Assembly (NCBI GenBank): GCA_900766265.1
Contig: CAAFUS010000017.1
Span: 310,001-374,000 of the forward strand
Direction of reading: 5' to 3'
From: Pseudomonadaceae bacterium
GTDB lineage: Bacteria > Pseudomonadota > Gammaproteobacteria > Pseudomonadales > Pseudomonadaceae
DNA length: 64,000 nt
This document shows, one piece after another, positions 26,703 through 35,423 of the stretch. Under the pieces are notes generated by a model. It was given only the letters and a program-made list of their open reading frames with translations, made no database searches and was not told the origin of the DNA. The stretch's first letter is position 1. Each line of letters begins with the position of its first letter. A program made the position numbers and the translations under genes.

Positions 26703-27606
26703 GTGGCTGCTCGATGCGGTGCTCGCGTTGCTGCTGCTGGCCCTGGCCGGCGGGGCGCTGCATGCTAGCAATCGCTATGCCGGGGTGCTGCTGTTCATTG
26801 CCTTCGGTCTGATCCTGGCCTTGATCTGGGCGCGGCTCGGCGCCCCCGACCTGGCACTGGCCGAAGCGGCCATCGGCGCGGGCCTCACCGGCGTGCTGCT
26901 GCTCGCGGCGCTGGCACGTCAGCCCCCCGCCTGCGCAAGGGAGGGCCTGTCTTTCGGCCGTCATCGCCTAGCCGCCGCGGCGGTGCTGGTGCCGCTGCTA
27001 GGGGTGCTGGTGGAGGGGCTCGAGCCGCTGGCCGCGCAACGCTCGCCCTTGCCGGAACTGGCTGCGGGGGCGCTGGAGCAGAGCGGGGTGGGCCATCCGG
27101 TGACCGCAGTGCTGCTCAATTATCGCGCCTGGGACACCCTGCTCGAACTGGCCGTGCTGCTGCTGGCGCTGCTCGGTGCGCGCCAACTCGGCCCCGCTCG
27201 CTTCGAGGTGGAGCGGCCCTGGCCATTGCTGCGGGCCTGGAGTCGATCGCTCGCGCCGCTGCTGCTGCTCGCCGGCGGCTACCTCTTGTGGAGCGGCTCG
27301 AGTGCGCCGGGCGGCGCCTTCCAGGCCGGCTCGCTGCTGGCCGCCGGCGTGGTGCTGCTGCGCCTGGCCGGAATCCTGCCGGCGCTGCGCTGGTCGTACT
27401 GGCCGCTGCGCCTGATGGTATTGCTCGGGTTGCTGCTATTCCTCACGGTGGCGATCGCCTGCGCCTGGTTCGGCGCCGGCTGGCTGGTCTATCCGGACGG
27501 CTGGGCCAAACCCCTGATTCTGGTCATTGAGGTCGCTGCGACCCTGTCGATCGCCGCGAGCCTGAGCCTGCTGGTGGTCGGCGAAGCACGGGAGGCCGGC
27601 GCATGA
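26695..27606 (+). CDS. Fused MbhD (DUF4040)-MnhB antiporter subunit
   Basis: 303 residues joining two subunits that are separate in Mbh-type complexes. Residues about 1-75 are DUF4040/MbhD (NRYAGVLLFIAFGLILALIW, GAPDLALAEAAIGAGLTGVL). A linker region with membrane helices follows, then about 175-300 is MnhB-like, with LAGGYLLWSGSSAPGGAFQAG matching the MnhB GPNxPGGGF-type motif. In classical Mrp, MbhD/MbhE segments sit at the C-terminus of MrpA, so this is a Mbh-style layout. It overlaps mnhG by 8 bp and subunit C by 4 bp. Confidence 0.83.
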   Translation: MTEWLLDAVLALLLLALAGGALHASNRYAGVLLFIAFGLILALIWARLGAPDLALAEAAIGAGLTGVLLLAALARQPPACAREGLSFGRHRLAAAAVLVPLLGVLVEGLEPLAAQRSPLPELAAGALEQSGVGHPVTAVLLNYRAWDTLLELAVLLLALLGARQLGPARFEVERPWPLLRAWSRSLAPLLLLAGGYLLWSGSSAPGGAFQAGSLLAAGVVLLRLAGILPALRWSYWPLRLMVLLGLLLFLTVAIACAWFGAGWLVYPDGWAKPLILVIEVAATLSIAASLSLLVVGEAREAGA

Positions 27607-27878
27607 GCACGACACTGTTCTGGCTGGTGGTGGGTGCGCTGCTGTGGTTGATAGGGCTGCACGGGCTGCTGACCCTGCGCGATGCGCTGCGGCGAATCAT
27701 CGCGATCAACCTGATGGGCAGCGGCGTGTTCCTGGCGATGATTGCCCTGGCCGCGCGGGTGGTGCCCAGCGATCCGGTGCTGGTGGCGCTGGTGGTCACC
27801 GGTCTGGTGGTCGCGGTCAGCGCCACCGCCCTGGCGCTTCGCCTGGCCGGTTCGGCCGATCGCGGGGAGTCGCCATGA
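27603..27878 (+). CDS. mnhC: Mrp subunit C / NuoK-like protein
   Basis: 91 residues, three helices, NuoK/MnhC family: LFWLVVGALLWLIGLHGLL, RIIAINLMGSGVFLAMIA, DPVLVALVVTGLVVAVSATAL. The DPV-ALV-T-VV pattern in the third helix is typical. ATGA overlaps at both ends. Homologous to complex I subunit K, it provides part of the proton path. Confidence 0.9.
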   Translation: MSTTLFWLVVGALLWLIGLHGLLTLRDALRRIIAINLMGSGVFLAMIALAARVVPSDPVLVALVVTGLVVAVSATALALRLAGSADRGESP

Positions 27879-29296
27879 ATCTCGCCCTGCTGAGCCTCGC
27901 GCTGCCGCTGGTGGGCGCCCTGCTGCTGATCCTGGCACGACCGGCGGGCGGGCGCTGGGTCATCCTGATCAACCTGGCCAGCACCCTGGCCGCGGCGGGT
28001 GCGCTGCACCAGGTGATGCAGACCGGGGCGCAGTGGCTGGAGCTTGGCGGCTGGTCGGCGCCGCTGGCGATCCGCTTCCAGCTCACGCCGCTGACCGCGT
28101 TGCTGCTGTTGTTCACGGCCGGCCTGCATCTGCTCGTCGCGCTGTATGCGGCGCGCAGCCGACACGCCATCGGGGGCGAGGACTTCTGGCCCTTGTCCTG
28201 CCTCCTGCAGGCCGCGTTGGCGGCGCTCTGGCTGTCGGGCGATCTGTTCAACCTTTACGTGACCCTGGAGCTGCTCAGCCTGGCCGCCGTCGCGCTGGTT
28301 GCCCTGGCGGGCGCCAAGGCCTATCGGCCGGCGCTTAACTATCTGCTGCTGTCGCTGGCCGGCTCGCTCGCCTACCTGTTCGGCGTGGCGCTGCTCTATG
28401 GCCGCTACGGCGTGCTGGATATCGCGCTGCTGGCTGAACTGGCCGAGGCGGATGCGACGACCCGTCTGGCGCTGCTGCTGATGAGCCTGGGGTTGATGCT
28501 TAAGGCGGCGCTCTGGCCGCTGCACCTGTGGCTTCCGCCTGCCCATGCCGGCGCGCCGGCGGCAGTCAGCGCGCTGCTCTCGGCACTGGTGGTCAAGGGA
28601 CCTCTGTACATCCTCTGGCTGCTGTGGAGCCGCATCGCACCGGTCGAACTGGCGCAGAGCGCCGGAGGGCTGTTCGCCGTGGCGGGCATCTTCGCGCTGC
28701 TCTGCGGTGGCTGGTCGGCGTTGCGCGCGCCCTATCTCAAGACGCTGGTGGCGTACTCCACCGTGGCGCAACTGGGCTACGCGCTGCTCGCTCTGGGCCT
28801 GCTGCTGCGCTGGCAGGAGCCGGGGCTCAGCGCGGCGCTGTGGCTGTTCGTGCTGGCCCACGGGCTGGCCAAGGTATCGATGTTCCTGGCGGCCGGCGAG
28901 TTGCAGCACACCCTCGGCAGCAAGCGGGTGCGGGCGCTCAAGGGCGCCAGCCAGACGATGCCACTGGCGCTGTTCGCCTTTGCCGTGGCCGGCGGCAGCC
29001 TGATCGGCCTGCCACCGAGCGGCGGTTTCCTGGCCAAGTGGCTGCTGCTCCAGCCGCTGTTCCTGCATCCCCAGCACTGGCCCTGGGCAATCGGCGTGCT
29101 GCTGGGCACGCTGGCGTCGGCGGCCTATGTGTTTCGCGTCGTCGCGCTTGGCTTCGACCGCGCCCGCCCGACACCGGCGAGCTTCAACCCCGATCGCCTG
29201 GCGCAGTGGCTGGCGATGCTGCCGGCCCTGCTGGTGTGGTGCCTGGCGCTGATCAGCAAACCCTTGCTGCTGTGGATCGGAGGGGTGAGCCAATGA
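27875..29296 (+). CDS. mnhD: Proton-conducting antiporter-like subunit (MnhD/NuoN type), first of three
   Basis: 473 residues, about 14 membrane helices, Proton_antipo_M family. The key ion-path residues are present: Glu132 in TLELLSLAAVALV (TM5 Glu), and lysines in LMLKAALWPLHLWLP and SALVVKGPLY (TM7/8). A later VAYSTVAQLGYALLALG segment and LIGLPPSGGFLAKW are typical. ATGA overlap with subunit C decides ATG 27875. It should move protons or exchange them for Na+ in the complex. Confidence 0.9.
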   Translation: MNLALLSLALPLVGALLLILARPAGGRWVILINLASTLAAAGALHQVMQTGAQWLELGGWSAPLAIRFQLTPLTALLLLFTAGLHLLVALYAARSRHAIGGEDFWPLSCLLQAALAALWLSGDLFNLYVTLELLSLAAVALVALAGAKAYRPALNYLLLSLAGSLAYLFGVALLYGRYGVLDIALLAELAEADATTRLALLLMSLGLMLKAALWPLHLWLPPAHAGAPAAVSALLSALVVKGPLYILWLLWSRIAPVELAQSAGGLFAVAGIFALLCGGWSALRAPYLKTLVAYSTVAQLGYALLALGLLLRWQEPGLSAALWLFVLAHGLAKVSMFLAAGELQHTLGSKRVRALKGASQTMPLALFAFAVAGGSLIGLPPSGGFLAKWLLLQPLFLHPQHWPWAIGVLLGTLASAAYVFRVVALGFDRARPTPASFNPDRLAQWLAMLPALLVWCLALISKPLLLWIGGVSQ

Positions 29297-30789
29297 CCTG
29301 GACCAGCTGGTTGCCTCTGGCCATCGTGCTCAGCTCGCTGGTGCCCGGCCTGATCATCTTTTCGCTGCGCGAGGACCAGACACGCCTGCGAGTGGGGCTC
29401 AACCTCGGCGGGGTAGTCGTCAAGCTGGCGCTCGTGGTGGCGCTGATTGCCGGCGTCGACCGCGGCCTGCAGTTCCGCTTCGAACTGCCGTTCCTGCCCG
29501 GCGCGCCGCTGGTGCTGCAGGCCGACGCGCTGTCGTTGCTGTTTGTCGCGCTGTCGTCTGTGCTCTGGCTGGCGACCACCGTCTATGCCATCGGCTACCT
29601 GGAAGGCTCGCCCCTGCGCTCGCGCTTCTTCGGCTATTTCAGCCTCTGTGTCAGCGCCACCGTGGGCCTCGCGCTGGCCGGTAATCTGGTCAGCTTCCTG
29701 TTGTTCTACGAGCTGCTGACGCTGGCCACCTTCCCGTTGGTGGTGCATCGCGGCACACCCGAATCGCTACGGGCGGGGCGCGTGTACCTGGCCTACACGG
29801 TCGGTGGCGGAACCCTCTTGCTGATGGGGGTGGCGCTGCTGCACGGGCTCGCCGGCAGCCCGGATTTCCAGCCCGGCGGCTATCTGCAGGCGCAGGTCCA
29901 GGAGCACGACCTGGCGCTGCGGGTGGGGTTCGTGCTGCTGATCGCCGGGCTCGGGGTCAAGGCGGCGCTGATCCCGCTGCACGGCTGGCTGCCGCGGGCG
30001 ATGGTCGCACCGGCGCCGGTCAGCGCGCTGCTGCACGCGGTGGCGGTGGTCAAGGCGGGTGCGTTCGGCATCGTCCGGGTGGTCTACGACGTCTACGGCG
30101 CGACGGCGGCAGCCGAGCTGGACCTGATGCAGCCGCTGCTGTGGCTGGCCGCCGCTACCATCCTCTACGGCTCGGTGCGAGCCCTGCAGCAGCAGGAAAT
30201 CAAGAAGCGCCTGGCCTATTCGACCATCAGCCAGGTTTCCTACATCACCCTGGGGGTGGCGCTGCTCGGGCCGATCGCCGCGGTGGGTGGCCTGGTGCAC
30301 CTGGTCCACCAGGGGTTGATGAAGGTCACGCTGTTCTATTGCGCCGGCAACTTCGCCGAGACCCTGGGGGTGCATCGCATCCGCGAGATGGACGGTATCG
30401 GCCGGCGCATGCCGCTGACGATGACCGCGTTCAGCATCGGGGCGCTGGGCATGATCGGCATCCCGCCGATGGCCGGTTTCGTCAGCAAGTGGTACCTGGG
30501 CCTCGGCGCCCTGGAGGTGGGCCAGGACTGGGTGCTGCTGGTGCTGATCGGCTCGGCGCTGCTCAATGCCGGCTACTTCCTGCCGCTGCTGTGGCGCGGC
30601 TGGTTCGCCCGCCCGGCCGACTGGCATGAGAACAACTGGGCGAACGAGCGCTGGGAGACCCACTGGATGCTGCTGCTCCCGGCTGTGTTCACCGCGCTGC
30701 TGGCGCTGCTGGTCGGCCTGCTCGCCGGCACCGCGCTCAGCCCGCTCGGCTGGAGCCAGCTGATCGTCAACCGGGAGTTCGAGATATGA
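29293..30789 (+). CDS. Proton-conducting antiporter-like subunit (MnhA/NuoL-like), second of three
   Basis: 498 residues, Proton_antipo_M family with about 14 helices. Glu140 in LLFYELLTLATFPLVV is the TM5 glutamate, with GVKAALIPLHGWLPRAM and AVAVVKAGAFGIVRVVYD supplying the lysines. LAYSTISQVSYITLG and GIPPMAGFVSKWYLG complete the pattern. It lacks the C-terminal MbhD/MbhE extension of full MrpA, which here is a separate fused gene. ATGA overlaps at both ends. Ion specificity cannot be told. Confidence 0.9.
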   Translation: MTWTSWLPLAIVLSSLVPGLIIFSLREDQTRLRVGLNLGGVVVKLALVVALIAGVDRGLQFRFELPFLPGAPLVLQADALSLLFVALSSVLWLATTVYAIGYLEGSPLRSRFFGYFSLCVSATVGLALAGNLVSFLLFYELLTLATFPLVVHRGTPESLRAGRVYLAYTVGGGTLLLMGVALLHGLAGSPDFQPGGYLQAQVQEHDLALRVGFVLLIAGLGVKAALIPLHGWLPRAMVAPAPVSALLHAVAVVKAGAFGIVRVVYDVYGATAAAELDLMQPLLWLAAATILYGSVRALQQQEIKKRLAYSTISQVSYITLGVALLGPIAAVGGLVHLVHQGLMKVTLFYCAGNFAETLGVHRIREMDGIGRRMPLTMTAFSIGALGMIGIPPMAGFVSKWYLGLGALEVGQDWVLLVLIGSALLNAGYFLPLLWRGWFARPADWHENNWANERWETHWMLLLPAVFTALLALLVGLLAGTALSPLGWSQLIVNREFEI

Positions 30790-32438
30790 GCGGCGCCTGG
30801 CTCTGGCTGCTGGTGCCGGTGGCGCCGCTACTGGCGGTCATCTTGCTGCTAGCGTTGCGCGAGCGGGTTATCGGCTGGCTCTGGCTGGCCTGCGTGCCGG
30901 CACTGGTGGCGACCTTGTGGCCCGCCGAGGGGCTGGACCTGCCCTGGCTTTGGGCCGATATGCGCTGGGGTGGCGACGATGCGCTGACCCGCGCCTGGCT
31001 TGGCTTTAGCGCGCTGCTGTGGGGCTGTGCGGGCGTGTTCGCCACCAGCAGCCTGGCCGATGATCCGCGTCCGCTGCGCTTCTGGCTGTTCTGGTTGCTG
31101 GCGCTGTCGGGCAACCTGCTACTCATCATCGCCGCCGATGCCTTGAGCTTCTATCTGGGCTTCAGCCTGATGAGCCTCTCGGCCTACGGGCTGGTGGTCC
31201 ACCAGGGCGGACCGCAACCGCGGCGTGCCGGGCGGCTCTACCTGCAGCTGGCCGTCTGCGGCGAGATGCTGCTGCTCGCCGCCCTGCTGCTGCGAACCTC
31301 GGGCGCGCAGGGCGCCTTCGGGTTCGAAACCTGGGCGAGCGTGCCGATCGACGGGATGACGCTGCTCCTGCTGCTGATCGGGCTGGGGCTGAAGGCGGGT
31401 TTCTGGCCGCTGCACGTCTGGCTGCCGCTGGCCCACCCGGCTGCCCCGGCGCCGGCCAGCGCCGTGCTTTCCGGTGCGATGATCAAGGCCGGCATACTCG
31501 GCCTGTGGCGCTGCCTGCCGCAGGACGATCCGCTGTTGCTGCAATGGTCTCCGGTGCTACTGGCGGTCGGCCTGTTCGGTGCGTTCTATGCCGTGGTACT
31601 GGGATTGTGCAGTCGCCAGGCCAAGGCCGTGCTGGCCTATTCGTCGGTCAGCCAGATGGGCTATTTCGTGATGATTGTCGCCCTGGCCTGGCGCGACCCG
31701 CAGAACCTGGCCGCGTTGGCCGGGGTGCTGATGATCTTCGGCGTGCATCACGGGCTGGCCAAGGGCGCCCTGTTCCTTAGTGCGGGGCTCAGCCACAGCT
31801 ACCGCCTGCCAGGGCTGGCCTGGCTGCTGCCAGCCATCCCGGCGCTGGCCCTGGTCGGCGCACCGCTGACCAGCGGCGGGGCGGCCAAGGCCGCGCTCAA
31901 ATCGGCGTTCGTCGACGGCCACTTCGCCGTCTGGCAGGGCCTGCTGAGCTTGGGCAGCCTCGCCACTGGCCTGTTGCTGCTGCGTGCGCTGTGGCTGATG
32001 AGGCAAGACGCGCCGCCCCAGGCGGGGCGAGCACCCGCACTCCAGCTGTTACCCTGGGCACTGCTCTGCCTGGTGCCGCTGGCGCTGCCCTGGCTGTGGC
32101 CGACCTTGCGCGCCGCACTGGTCTACAGCTTCGGCCTGGCCGACACCTGGAAACTGCTCTGGCCGCTGCTCGGCGCGCTCCTGCTCGGCGCGCTGGCGCT
32201 GCGCCTGGGTTGGCCGGTGCCGCGTATGTTGCGCCGCCTGCCGGACCCGGCCTCGTGGGCGTCGCTCAGGCTCAAGCGGCTGACCCAGCGGCCACCGCTG
32301 GTGGTGCCGCGCCCGACGGCGGGGCGTAAACGCTGGCGCGCCCGCGAACGGCGCTGGAACTGCTTTTGGCAACGCGGCGCGCTGGCGCTCAGCGCCTGGG
32401 TGGTCGCGGTGTTGCTCTGGCTGGGCTGGTTCTGGTGA
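30786..32438 (+). CDS. Antiporter-like subunit (complex I subunit 5/HyfB-like), third of three, TM5 Glu missing
   Basis: 550 residues, about 15 helices, Proton_antipo_M family. LGLKAGFWPLHVWLPLAHP and GAMIKAGILGLWR keep both central lysines, and AVLAYSSVSQMGYFVM and APLTSGGAAKAALK are typical of the HyfB-type branch. Where the two sister subunits have TM5 Glu (FYELLTL, TLELLSL), this one reads FSLMSLSAYG, with Ser127 at the aligned position. The C-terminus has a basic cytoplasmic stretch (RLKRLTQRPPLVV, GRKRWRARERRW) before a last helix. It may be structural or conduct differently. Last gene of the antiporter operon. Confidence 0.85.
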   Translation: MSGAWLWLLVPVAPLLAVILLLALRERVIGWLWLACVPALVATLWPAEGLDLPWLWADMRWGGDDALTRAWLGFSALLWGCAGVFATSSLADDPRPLRFWLFWLLALSGNLLLIIAADALSFYLGFSLMSLSAYGLVVHQGGPQPRRAGRLYLQLAVCGEMLLLAALLLRTSGAQGAFGFETWASVPIDGMTLLLLLIGLGLKAGFWPLHVWLPLAHPAAPAPASAVLSGAMIKAGILGLWRCLPQDDPLLLQWSPVLLAVGLFGAFYAVVLGLCSRQAKAVLAYSSVSQMGYFVMIVALAWRDPQNLAALAGVLMIFGVHHGLAKGALFLSAGLSHSYRLPGLAWLLPAIPALALVGAPLTSGGAAKAALKSAFVDGHFAVWQGLLSLGSLATGLLLLRALWLMRQDAPPQAGRAPALQLLPWALLCLVPLALPWLWPTLRAALVYSFGLADTWKLLWPLLGALLLGALALRLGWPVPRMLRRLPDPASWASLRLKRLTQRPPLVVPRPTAGRKRWRARERRWNCFWQRGALALSAWVVAVLLWLGWFW

Positions 32439-32507
32439 GAGCGCCGCTGGACAGCCGGTGCCGCCGTCCACTAGCGTCTGCCGGTCAGTAGCGAAGGAGG
32501 GACCCGC

Positions 32508-33467
32508 GTGGAAAAAGTCCTGGTCAGTGCATGCCTGCTGGGCGCCCGGGTGCGGTACAACGGCTCGGACAAGGCCGTCAGCGACGGCGTGCTCGATCGC
32601 TGGATCGCCGAAGGCCGGGTCGTGTCGCTGTGCCCCGAGGTTGCGGCCGGCTTGCCGACCCCACGCCCGCCGGCGGAAATTCAGGGCGCCGGCGGTGGTG
32701 CGGTTCTGCGCGGGCAGGCGCAGGTGGTCGATGCCCGGGGCATGGACGTCAGTGAGGCCTTCGTCAGGGGCGCCGAGCAGGCACTGGCACTGGTGCGCGA
32801 GCACCGCATCCGTGTCGCCGTGCTCACCGAGCGCAGCCCCTCGTGCGGCAGTTCGCTGATCTACGACGGAGGCTTCGGCGGCGTGACACGTCCGGGCGAA
32901 GGCACCACGACCGCGCTTTTGCGCGAGCAGGGGGTCGCGGTCTTCAACGAGAGGCAGCTGGGCGAGGCGGCCGCCTGCCTGAGCCGCCTCGACGACAAAA
33001 CCGGCAACGCTTATCCCACGGAGTCACCCATACAGATTCGGGACGCTGGCGCAGCCGATGCCGAGGCGATCGGTCGGCTGCTGGCCGATCTTGGCTATTC
33101 GCCAGATGCCGGGCTTTCAGCGCGGCTGCAGCAGCTGGCCGAGCACCCCGATGCACGCACCCTGGTCGCCGTGGACGGGGAGCGACTGCTCGGGCTGCTG
33201 TCGCTGCACTTCATCCCGCAGCTGGCGCTGCCCGGCGCCTTCTGCCGGATCAGCTACCTGTGCGTGGAGGAGGGCGCACGCAGCCTGGGCGTCGGCGCGC
33301 GGCTGGAATCGACGGCTCAGCGACTGGCCCGCGAGCGGGGCTGCGACCGCCTGGAGGTCCATTGCCACCTGCGGCGCACCCGCGCCCATGGCTTCTATGC
33401 CCGGCAGGGCTATGAGGAGTCGCCCAAATACCTGGTCAAGTCGCTGAGGGAGGCCGGGGATGCCTGA
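32508..33467 (+). CDS. DUF523 (TudS-like) domain fused to a GNAT acetyltransferase
   Basis: 319 residues. Residues about 1-160 are DUF523: VSACLLGARVRYNGSDK, SLCPEVAAGLPTPRPPAEI and ERSPSCGSSLIYDG. Cys9, Cys42 and Cys113 are spaced as the three iron-sulfur ligands of the 2-thiouracil desulfurase TudS. Residues about 175-319 are a GNAT fold: IRDAGAADAEAIGRLL, ISYLCVEEGARSLGVGARL (acetyl-CoA loop) and HGFYARQGYEES. The two domains normally occur as separate proteins. GTG 32508 has GAAGGAGGG upstream. The substrates are unknown; the downstream lipoprotein gene overlaps by 8 bp. Confidence 0.83.
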   Translation: MEKVLVSACLLGARVRYNGSDKAVSDGVLDRWIAEGRVVSLCPEVAAGLPTPRPPAEIQGAGGGAVLRGQAQVVDARGMDVSEAFVRGAEQALALVREHRIRVAVLTERSPSCGSSLIYDGGFGGVTRPGEGTTTALLREQGVAVFNERQLGEAAACLSRLDDKTGNAYPTESPIQIRDAGAADAEAIGRLLADLGYSPDAGLSARLQQLAEHPDARTLVAVDGERLLGLLSLHFIPQLALPGAFCRISYLCVEEGARSLGVGARLESTAQRLARERGCDRLEVHCHLRRTRAHGFYARQGYEESPKYLVKSLREAGDA

Positions 33468-33933
33468 ACTGCGCAATCTTCTTGCCGCCGGTGTGCTGGC
33501 GTCGTTGGCAGGCTGCGGACTGTGGTTCGACGCCGGTGAAGGCGAGGTCAGCCGCGCGCTGAATCTTGCATTGCACGAGCGGCAACGCGAGCGCATCACC
33601 CTGGCCGAGCTGACACGTTTCCCCTGGGACGAGCTGCTGCTGTTCGCGCCCTATACCCCTCGCGCGTCGGTTTGCCAGGCCCTCGCGCTGTCGCGGGCGC
33701 GCTGCGCCCTGGTGGCCCGGGGCGAGTCGAGCAGCGACGGCGAGATGCTGATGGTGTTTCGCGAGGCCGGGCAGGTGGTGCACAGCGAGATGCACCTGCG
33801 CTCGCATGGCGATTTCCTGCCGCTGCCCGGCGCGCCCCTCACGCCGGCTACGGCGGTATTCGACGTGGTTGAGGAGGGCGAAGGAACCGATGGACGACCC
33901 TGGCTCAGGCTGCGCTTGAGGGGCGGGGCCTGA
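33460..33933 (+). CDS. Hypothetical lipoprotein
   Basis: 157 residues. A lipobox LASLAGC at residues 13-19 predicts lipidation. The body has ERQRERITLAELTRFPWDELLLFAPYTPR then SVCQALALSRARCALVARGES, with two further Cys that may form a disulfide, and a mixed alpha-beta C-terminus (EMLMVFREAGQVVHSEMHL). I do not recognise a characterised family, though similar small lipoproteins occur in pseudomonads. It overlaps the fusion gene by 8 bp and so is co-translated with it. Confidence 0.75.
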   Translation: MPELRNLLAAGVLASLAGCGLWFDAGEGEVSRALNLALHERQRERITLAELTRFPWDELLLFAPYTPRASVCQALALSRARCALVARGESSSDGEMLMVFREAGQVVHSEMHLRSHGDFLPLPGAPLTPATAVFDVVEEGEGTDGRPWLRLRLRGGA

Positions 33934-34028
33934 CGGGCGACGGCGTGCCAGCCGCTTGGTCTGCGGAGTCGCTGGCGGGCCTCGCAGGTCACTCGCGGCC
34001 GCATGGTTTGCGGTTCAGACCGCTCCGC

Positions 34029-35423
34029 TCAATCCAGCCCCAGGCGAATCCGGAAAGCCGCGCCGCCGAGGGGTGATTCGCCGAGGCTGAGCTCGCCGCC
34101 GTAGCTGTCGATGATGTCCTTGACCACCGCCAGGCCGATGCCCTGGCCGGGGTGCTGCAGATCGAGCCGCTCGCCGCGCTGGAGGATGCGTGCGCGTTGG
34201 TCGACCGGGACGCCCGGGCCGTCGTCCTCGATACTCAGCAGCAGCTCGCCGTCGCCTTCGACGCTGATGCGGATGCGCTTGAGGCAGAGCCGGTAGGCGT
34301 TTTCCAGCAGATTGCCGAGCATCTCCATCAGCGCGCCGCGCTCCATCGGCACCCGGCAATGGCGCCCGACCCGCATGTCCACCTCGACCCGCTTGTCGTG
34401 GTAGACCTTGTCCAGCGTGCTGCAGAGGCTTTCGAGCAACGGCAGCAGCTCGACGCGGTAGCGCACCAGGCCGCTCTTGCCAAGGCTGGCGCGCTGCAGT
34501 TGATAGCCGATCTGCTGGCTCATGCGCTCGATCTGGCTCTGCATCACCTGGGCCTGCTCGCGGTTGTCGGGGTGGGTGGCGATCACCTCGCCCACGCCCT
34601 GGAGCACGGTCAACGGGGTTTTCAGGCTGTGCGCCAGATCGCCTAGGGAGTTGCGGTACTGCTCGCGCTGGCGGCGCTCGCTTTCCAGCAGGCGGTTGAG
34701 CGAGCGCGTCAGGCGCAGCAGTTCGCGGGGATGGCGGTCGCTGAGGCCTTGGCTCTGGCCGGCTTCGATGCTGTCGAGTTCGGCGCTCAGGCGTCGCAGG
34801 GAGCGAAAGCCCCAGGTCAGCCCCAGCCAGAGCAGCGCGAGCAGGACCAGCAGGCCGCCACCGAGCCAGCGGTACAGCTGGCGCCGGAAGTCGGTGAACA
34901 TGCCCTGGTACTCGCTGGCCGGCTGCATGGTGATGAAGCTGAAGGCGCTGTCCGAGCCGTTGTCCAGCTGCAGCTCGACGTCGTAGACGAAATATTCCTC
35001 GCCGGCCGCATCGCGGATGCGCACGAACTCCGTGACGCCGCCCTGGTAGCGGGCGCGATAGTCGATGGACTCGTCCACCGTCGAACCGGAGCTCCACACC
35101 AGGGCGCCGTTGCGGTCGAAGATATAGCCGAGCAGACGCGCCTCGGGCAGATTGAATTCTTCGTAGGGTAGGCGCTCGGGCATTTCCAGGCGGCCATCTT
35201 CCAGCCGCGCGGCGGTAATCAGGGTGCTGGCGTCGGCGGCCAGGCGCTGTTCGATCACCCCTTCCATGGTCACCCGAAACGCGCCCTGCAGGGCCGGCAG
35301 CAGCGCGAGCATGAAGATCACGGCAAGACAGGCGGCGCCGAGCATCAGGCGCGTGCGCAGCGACATTTCCCCTTGCGAGATCGCCCGACCGCGCAGCAGC
35401 AGGCGCTGCAGGGGTCGGATCAC
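34029..35423 (-). CDS. phoQ: Sensor histidine kinase PhoQ
   Basis: 464 residues. TM1 (LMLGAACLAVIFMLALLPAL), a periplasmic PhoQ-type sensor domain of about 130 residues with acidic patches (EGVIEQRLAADAS, VRIRDAAGEEYFVYD), TM2 (LGGGLLVLLALLWLGL), HAMP and kinase. The H box DLAHSLKTPLTVLQ places phospho-His at 265; DDGPGV and GIGLAVV are intact. PhoQ responds to low Mg2+ and cationic peptides. GTG 35423 overlaps the phoP stop as GTGA, which decides the start and gives the VIRPLQRLLL leader; an ATG at 35366 is the alternative. Confidence 0.93.
   Translation of the reverse strand: MIRPLQRLLLRGRAISQGEMSLRTRLMLGAACLAVIFMLALLPALQGAFRVTMEGVIEQRLAADASTLITAARLEDGRLEMPERLPYEEFNLPEARLLGYIFDRNGALVWSSGSTVDESIDYRARYQGGVTEFVRIRDAAGEEYFVYDVELQLDNGSDSAFSFITMQPASEYQGMFTDFRRQLYRWLGGGLLVLLALLWLGLTWGFRSLRRLSAELDSIEAGQSQGLSDRHPRELLRLTRSLNRLLESERRQREQYRNSLGDLAHSLKTPLTVLQGVGEVIATHPDNREQAQVMQSQIERMSQQIGYQLQRASLGKSGLVRYRVELLPLLESLCSTLDKVYHDKRVEVDMRVGRHCRVPMERGALMEMLGNLLENAYRLCLKRIRISVEGDGELLLSIEDDGPGVPVDQRARILQRGERLDLQHPGQGIGLAVVKDIIDSYGGELSLGESPLGGAAFRIRLGLD

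Noticed and set aside
27524..29293. 589-residue Gln/Arg-rich frame antisense to mnhD
   Set aside because: Codon-mirror of a Leu-rich membrane protein, a usual artefact.
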